DNA from: Bacteroidota bacterium
Lineage (GTDB): Bacteria > Bacteroidota > Bacteroidia > UBA8524
DNA length: 64,000 nucleotides
Reading direction: 5' to 3'
NCBI GenBank assembly: GCA_016124735.1
Contig: WGMZ01000018.1
Location: 1-64,000, forward strand
The notes beneath the pieces are model-generated. The model saw only the letters and a program-made list of their open reading frames with translations, had not been told where the DNA came from and made no database searches. This document shows positions 60,178 through 64,000 of this stretch, piece after piece (within the stretch, counting starts at the first letter, position 1; each line of letters opens with the position of its first letter). A program made the position numbers and the translations under genes.

Positions 60178-63100
60178 ATGATTGATTCGATAATTAAAGG
60201 GATCTCGAAGGTATTCGGGAACAAATCCGACAGAGATATTAAGGAAGTACTGCCTCGTGTAGAAAAGATTAACGCTCATTACGAGTCGTATAAAAATCTG
60301 ACGCATGATGAGCTGAGAGCCAAGACGGCAGAGTTTAAATCGCGCATTGCTGACTATCTGTCAGACACAGAAGACGAGATAAAAAAATTGAAAGAGCGTC
60401 TGGAAACAGAACTGGATATGGACCTTGGAGTGAAGGAGGATATCTACAACCAGCTCGACAAACTGAAGAAAGACCGGAACGAAAAACTGGAGAAGGTTCT
60501 GGATATGATTCTCGAAGAGGCTTTTGCCGTGGTAAAAGAAACGGCACGACGTTTTAAAGAAAATCCTGAATTACCGGTGACGGCTTCGGACTTTGACCGG
60601 GATCTGGCGGCGCGCAAAGACTTTGTGGAAATTCGCGGCAATAATGCCGTCTGGAAGAATACCTGGGAGGCTGCAGGAAACACTGTTGTTTGGGACATGT
60701 TGCATTACGATGTCCAGCTGATTGGTGGTATGGTTTTACACTCTGGTAAAATTGCCGAGATGGCCACCGGTGAAGGTAAAACGCTTGTTTCCACCTTGCC
60801 TGCATATCTGAATGCCTTGAGTGGACACGGAGTGCATATTGTGACCGTGAACGATTACCTCGCTCGTCGTGACTGTGAATGGAACGGACCACTTTTCCAG
60901 TTTCATGGATTAAGTGTGGATTGCCTGGATTATACCCAGCCGAACTCCCCTGAAAGAAGAAAAGCCTACCAAGCGGATATCACCTACGGTACCAACAATG
61001 AGTTCGGTTTCGATTACCTGCGCGATAACATGGCCCGCGATACGGAAGATCTGGTGCAAAGGGAACATCATTATGCCATGATCGATGAGGTCGATTCTGT
61101 TTTGATTGATGATGCGCGTACACCATTGATTATTTCCGGCCCGGTACCGAGAGGGGATCAACATGAATTTGCCGAATTGAAACCCCGCATTCAACGACTG
61201 GTGGATGCACAGAAAAAATACCTGACCACTGCCCTTGCTGATGCGAAGAAATTAATTGAGGCGGGCGACGATAAGGCCGGCGGACTTCAATTGTATCGGG
61301 TATACCGTGGATTGCCAAAAATGAAGCCTCTGATTAAATACCTGGGCGAGCCGGGAGTTAAGGCAGTAATGCAGAAATCAGAGAATATTTACCTGGCAGA
61401 TAACCAAAAAGAGATGCCGAAAGTGGATGCCGAGCTCTATTTCGTGATTGACGAAAAAAATAACAGCATCGAGCTGACGGAAAAAGGACTTGAGCTCATC
61501 ACCCAGAGCGGGGAGGATAGCAGCTTCTTCGTATTACCCGATTTCGGTAGTGAGATGGCGGAGATTGAAAAATCCACCCTCGACGAAGAAACAAAAAGAA
61601 AAAATAAAGAAGAGCTTATTCAGGAGTTTAGTGAGAAATCAGAACGAATTCACTCCATCAATCAGTTGCTGAAAGCCTATTGCTTGTTTGAATTGGATGT
61701 CGATTACATTATTGCCGAAGGAAAGGTTAAGATCGTCGACGAACAGACAGGCCGGGTATTGGATGGCCGTCGCTACTCAGATGGACTGCACCAGGCCATT
61801 GAGGCCAAGGAAAATGTAAAGGTTGAAGCGGCTACCCAGACATTTGCCACCGTAACCCTTCAGAATTATTTCCGGATGTATCATAAGCTTTCCGGTATGA
61901 CCGGTACGGCGGAAACGGAAGCAGGAGAGTTCTGGGAAATCTATAAACTGGATGTGGTGGTTATTCCAACCAACCGCCCGATTATTCGTCAGGATGATAA
62001 TGACCTGGTATATAAAACCACCCGCGAGAAATTCAATGCAGTAATTGAAGAAGTGGTGCGTTTAAGTGAATTGGGCCGTCCGGTGCTGGTAGGTACCACC
62101 TCGGTTGAAATTTCAGAATTGCTTTCGCGTATGTTAAATATGCGGAAGATTAAGCACAATGTACTGAACGCAAAACAGCACCAGAGAGAAGCGGATGTGG
62201 TTGCGGAAGCTGGACGTTCAGGGGCTGTAACCATAGCCACCAACATGGCGGGACGTGGTACGGATATCAAGCTGGGACCCGGTGTCAAAGATGCCGGTGG
62301 TTTGGCAATTATCGGTACGGAACGTCACGATTCTCGTCGGGTCGACCGTCAGTTAAGAGGTCGTTCCGGTCGCCAGGGAGATCCGGGTTCATCCCAATTC
62401 TTTGTGTCGCTGGAAGATAACCTGATGCGTCTGTTTGGGTCGGAGAGAATATCCAAGGTGATGGATCGATTCGGTCATAAGGAAGGGGAAGTCATCCAAC
62501 ACGGAATGATTTCAAAATCCATCGAAAATGCCCAGAAAAAGGTAGAGCAAAATAACTTCGGCATCCGAAAACGATTGTTGGAATACGACGACGTAATGAA
62601 CAGTCAACGCGAAGTCATCTATTCAAAAAGAAGAAATGCGCTATTTGGCGACAAACTTTCTCTGGATTTAAATGCGATGATGTTTGGAATGTGCCAGTCC
62701 CTGGCATATGAGTTTCATGGAGCAGGAGATCTGGAAGGGTTGCAATTGGAATTGCTGCGTTTACTGGCCTTTGAATTGTCCATGAGTGAAGAACAATTCA
62801 TCGGAATGAAAACAGAAACATTTGCGGAAGAATTGTTCCACCTTGTTTCTGAAGAATATACCCGAAGAAATCAAAGTATTGCAAGACAGGCTCTGCCTGT
62901 ATTCCGGGAGGTATTCCAAACCCGGGGCGATACCGTGACAAATATTTCTGTTCCGTTCACCGATGGCAGAAAAGGCTTGCAGGTGATTGTCAATCTGAAA
63001 AAAGCATACGAAACAGAGGGCAGGGAATTGATTAATGCCTTTCAGCGCTCAGTGACATTGGCTATCATAGATGAAGAATGGAAAGAACATCTGCGCGAAA

Positions 63101-63495
63101 TGGACGATTTGAAACGTTCGGTACAGCAGGCAGTCTATGAGCAAAAAGATCCGCTTTTGATTTATAAACTGGAAGCATTTAAACTGTTCGAGACCCTGGT
63201 AGACCGACTAAACCGTGATACCATCAGCTTGCTGCTCAAGGGGCATATCATGACGAACGAAGGGCAACAGGAAGTGCGCGATGCAGAGGAAATCCGTCCA
63301 AAGCAGGATATGAGTAAATTGCAGATGAGCAGGGAAGATGATCTTGGGCAGACACAACGTCCGGGAGCTGAACCTCAGCAAGCGCAACGTGTGCCACAGG
63401 CTCCCATAAAGGCAGATTTGAAAGTGGGTCGGAATGATCCATGTCCTTGCGGAAGTGGTAAAAAGTATAAAAATTGCCACGGTAAAGAAGCTTAA
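60178..63495 (+). CDS. secA: Preprotein translocase ATPase SecA
   Basis: This 1105-residue motor drives proteins through SecYEG. Walker A is MATGEGKT (about 195-202), the DEAD-like Walker [20 protein letters not shown], the preprotein-crosslinking domain follows, then [20 protein letters not shown]. The C-terminal zinc motif is [14 protein letters not shown]. It is longer than the usual 830-900 residues. The extra length is partly a charged N-terminal region (about 60-120, rich in Lys/Glu) and partly an insertion around 345-500 ([32 protein letters not shown]). Insertions at these places are usual in Bacteroidota. The next gene, deoC, overlaps its stop by one base (TAATG). Confidence 0.97.
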   Translation: MIDSIIKGISKVFGNKSDRDIKEVLPRVEKINAHYESYKNLTHDELRAKTAEFKSRIADYLSDTEDEIKKLKERLETELDMDLGVKEDIYNQLDKLKKDRNEKLEKVLDMILEEAFAVVKETARRFKENPELPVTASDFDRDLAARKDFVEIRGNNAVWKNTWEAAGNTVVWDMLHYDVQLIGGMVLHSGKIAEMATGEGKTLVSTLPAYLNALSGHGVHIVTVNDYLARRDCEWNGPLFQFHGLSVDCLDYTQPNSPERRKAYQADITYGTNNEFGFDYLRDNMARDTEDLVQREHHYAMIDEVDSVLIDDARTPLIISGPVPRGDQHEFAELKPRIQRLVDAQKKYLTTALADAKKLIEAGDDKAGGLQLYRVYRGLPKMKPLIKYLGEPGVKAVMQKSENIYLADNQKEMPKVDAELYFVIDEKNNSIELTEKGLELITQSGEDSSFFVLPDFGSEMAEIEKSTLDEETKRKNKEELIQEFSEKSERIHSINQLLKAYCLFELDVDYIIAEGKVKIVDEQTGRVLDGRRYSDGLHQAIEAKENVKVEAATQTFATVTLQNYFRMYHKLSGMTGTAETEAGEFWEIYKLDVVVIPTNRPIIRQDDNDLVYKTTREKFNAVIEEVVRLSELGRPVLVGTTSVEISELLSRMLNMRKIKHNVLNAKQHQREADVVAEAGRSGAVTIATNMAGRGTDIKLGPGVKDAGGLAIIGTERHDSRRVDRQLRGRSGRQGDPGSSQFFVSLEDNLMRLFGSERISKVMDRFGHKEGEVIQHGMISKSIENAQKKVEQNNFGIRKRLLEYDDVMNSQREVIYSKRRNALFGDKLSLDLNAMMFGMCQSLAYEFHGAGDLEGLQLELLRLLAFELSMSEEQFIGMKTETFAEELFHLVSEEYTRRNQSIARQALPVFREVFQTRGDTVTNISVPFTDGRKGLQVIVNLKKAYETEGRELINAFQRSVTLAIIDEEWKEHLREMDDLKRSVQQAVYEQKDPLLIYKLEAFKLFETLVDRLNRDTISLLLKGHIMTNEGQQEVRDAEEIRPKQDMSKLQMSREDDLGQTQRPGAEPQQAQRVPQAPIKADLKVGRNDPCPCGSGKKYKNCHGKEA

Positions 63496-64000
63496 TGTCG
63501 GGATTTGCCTCGCATATTGAACTCACCTTGTTAAAACAAACTGCTGTTTGGCAGGATGTGGATGCCCTGCTTTCCACTGCAGCAGAACATCACTATTACG
63601 GGGTTTGTATTTCTCCTTATTTTGTGAAACAGGCGGCGCGCCATATTCGGAAGAAGGGGTGGAAGCAAAAATTGGTTACCGTTATCGGCTTTCCAATGGG
63701 CTATAATTCTGTGAGTGCAAAGGTGGAAGAGATTAAAAAGGCAGTCATGGAAGGTGCGGACGAATTGGACATTGTAGTCAATCTCTCTGCTTTTTTGAGC
63801 AAAGACATGGCAGTCTTGAAAAACGATATTCAAAGCACAATTACTGCGTGTCACCTGCTCAATAAGAAATCGAAGATGATACTGGAAACGGGTGCACTAA
63901 GTGAGAAAGATGTTATAAAACTCGCGGATATCTGTGTAGCGGCAGATACGGATTTTATCAAAACATCGACCGGCTACTATGAAACCGGGGCAGAGTTAAA
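63495..64000 (+). CDS. deoC: Deoxyribose-phosphate aldolase DeoC, partial
   Basis: The first 168 codons are visible and the gene runs off the right edge. It cleaves 2-deoxyribose-5-phosphate to acetaldehyde and glyceraldehyde-3-phosphate. Family segments are HYYGVCISPYFV, VTVIGFPMGYNSVSAKVEE and ADELDIVVNLSAF. The Schiff-base lysine is in DFIKTSTGYYETG, near the visible end. The start overlaps the secA stop by one base (TAATG), so translational coupling is likely. Confidence 0.92.
   Translation, partial: MSGFASHIELTLLKQTAVWQDVDALLSTAAEHHYYGVCISPYFVKQAARHIRKKGWKQKLVTVIGFPMGYNSVSAKVEEIKKAVMEGADELDIVVNLSAFLSKDMAVLKNDIQSTITACHLLNKKSKMILETGALSEKDVIKLADICVAADTDFIKTSTGYYETGAEL

Noticed and set aside
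60178-60540. Separate small gene in the N-terminal part of secA
   Set aside because: The charged Lys/Glu segment is in frame with the motor and is a usual Bacteroidota extension of SecA.

Overview
The window is a stretch of a Bacteroidota chromosome. Signs of this are type IX secretion (T9SS) sorting domains of both the short type (3541-4470) and the gliding-associated CHU_C type (18680-19732), a TonB-dependent receptor paired with a DUF4249 lipoprotein, a fused CcoN-CcoO cbb3 oxidase, an ATP-type PEP carboxykinase, and recurring TAnnTTTG promoter elements. Base composition looks moderate (mid-40s % GC by eye, not computed). No rRNA, tRNA, CRISPR array, prophage or insertion sequence was recognised. 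Order or family cannot be fixed from this sequence.

Layout. 1-390: palindromic DNA with a REP-like element and no convincing gene. 0.4-4.5 kb: minus-strand envelope and secreted proteins. 4.8-7.4 kb: a cytochrome c peroxidase/azurin pair and a pirin. 7.5-10.7 kb: a TonB-dependent receptor and its lipoprotein. 10.7-15.8 kb: a tightly overlapping run of kmo, a TerB/DnaJ protein, a small lipoprotein, truA and an MsbA-like exporter. 15.9-17.7 kb: a response regulator and a helical protein. 18.0-22.7 kb: three secreted PKD-type proteins and an outer-membrane protein. 22.7-25.4 kb: sucA. 25.6-31.3 kb: a cbb3 oxidase operon (ccoNO, a small ccoQ-like gene, ccoP, ccoG, ccoH, and a SafE/CcoS-neighbour type membrane protein). 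31.3-42.5 kb: mostly housekeeping genes (tex, aceF, thyA, pckA) with several uncharacterised proteins.

The standout region is 42.6-54.9 kb, an inorganic-carbon (Ci) island. On the plus strand a small conserved protein, a phospholipase D/cardiolipin synthase-like enzyme, a SulP anion transporter and a beta-carbonic anhydrase are translationally coupled. They are followed by dabA-dabB, the energy-coupled CO2-hydration/bicarbonate-accumulation system, and gpmA. Convergent on the minus strand is sbtA (Na+/bicarbonate symporter), sbtB (its PII-like regulator), an outer-membrane porin and a second beta-carbonic anhydrase. Three unrelated Ci uptake families, two carbonic anhydrases and a candidate dedicated porin therefore lie within 12 kb, with no RuBisCO or carboxysome gene in the window. 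pckA lies directly upstream, divergent. I infer that the island supplies bicarbonate or CO2 for anaplerotic or biosynthetic carboxylation in a heterotroph, which would have to be tested.

55-64 kb: nitroreductase, a SUI1/eIF1 homologue, trhO, a DUF1684-DUF502-purD operon, secA with a long insertion, and the start of deoC, which runs off the window. Three genes (thyA, purD, the SUI1 gene) have a promoter element exactly five bases upstream of the ATG, suggesting leaderless transcripts.
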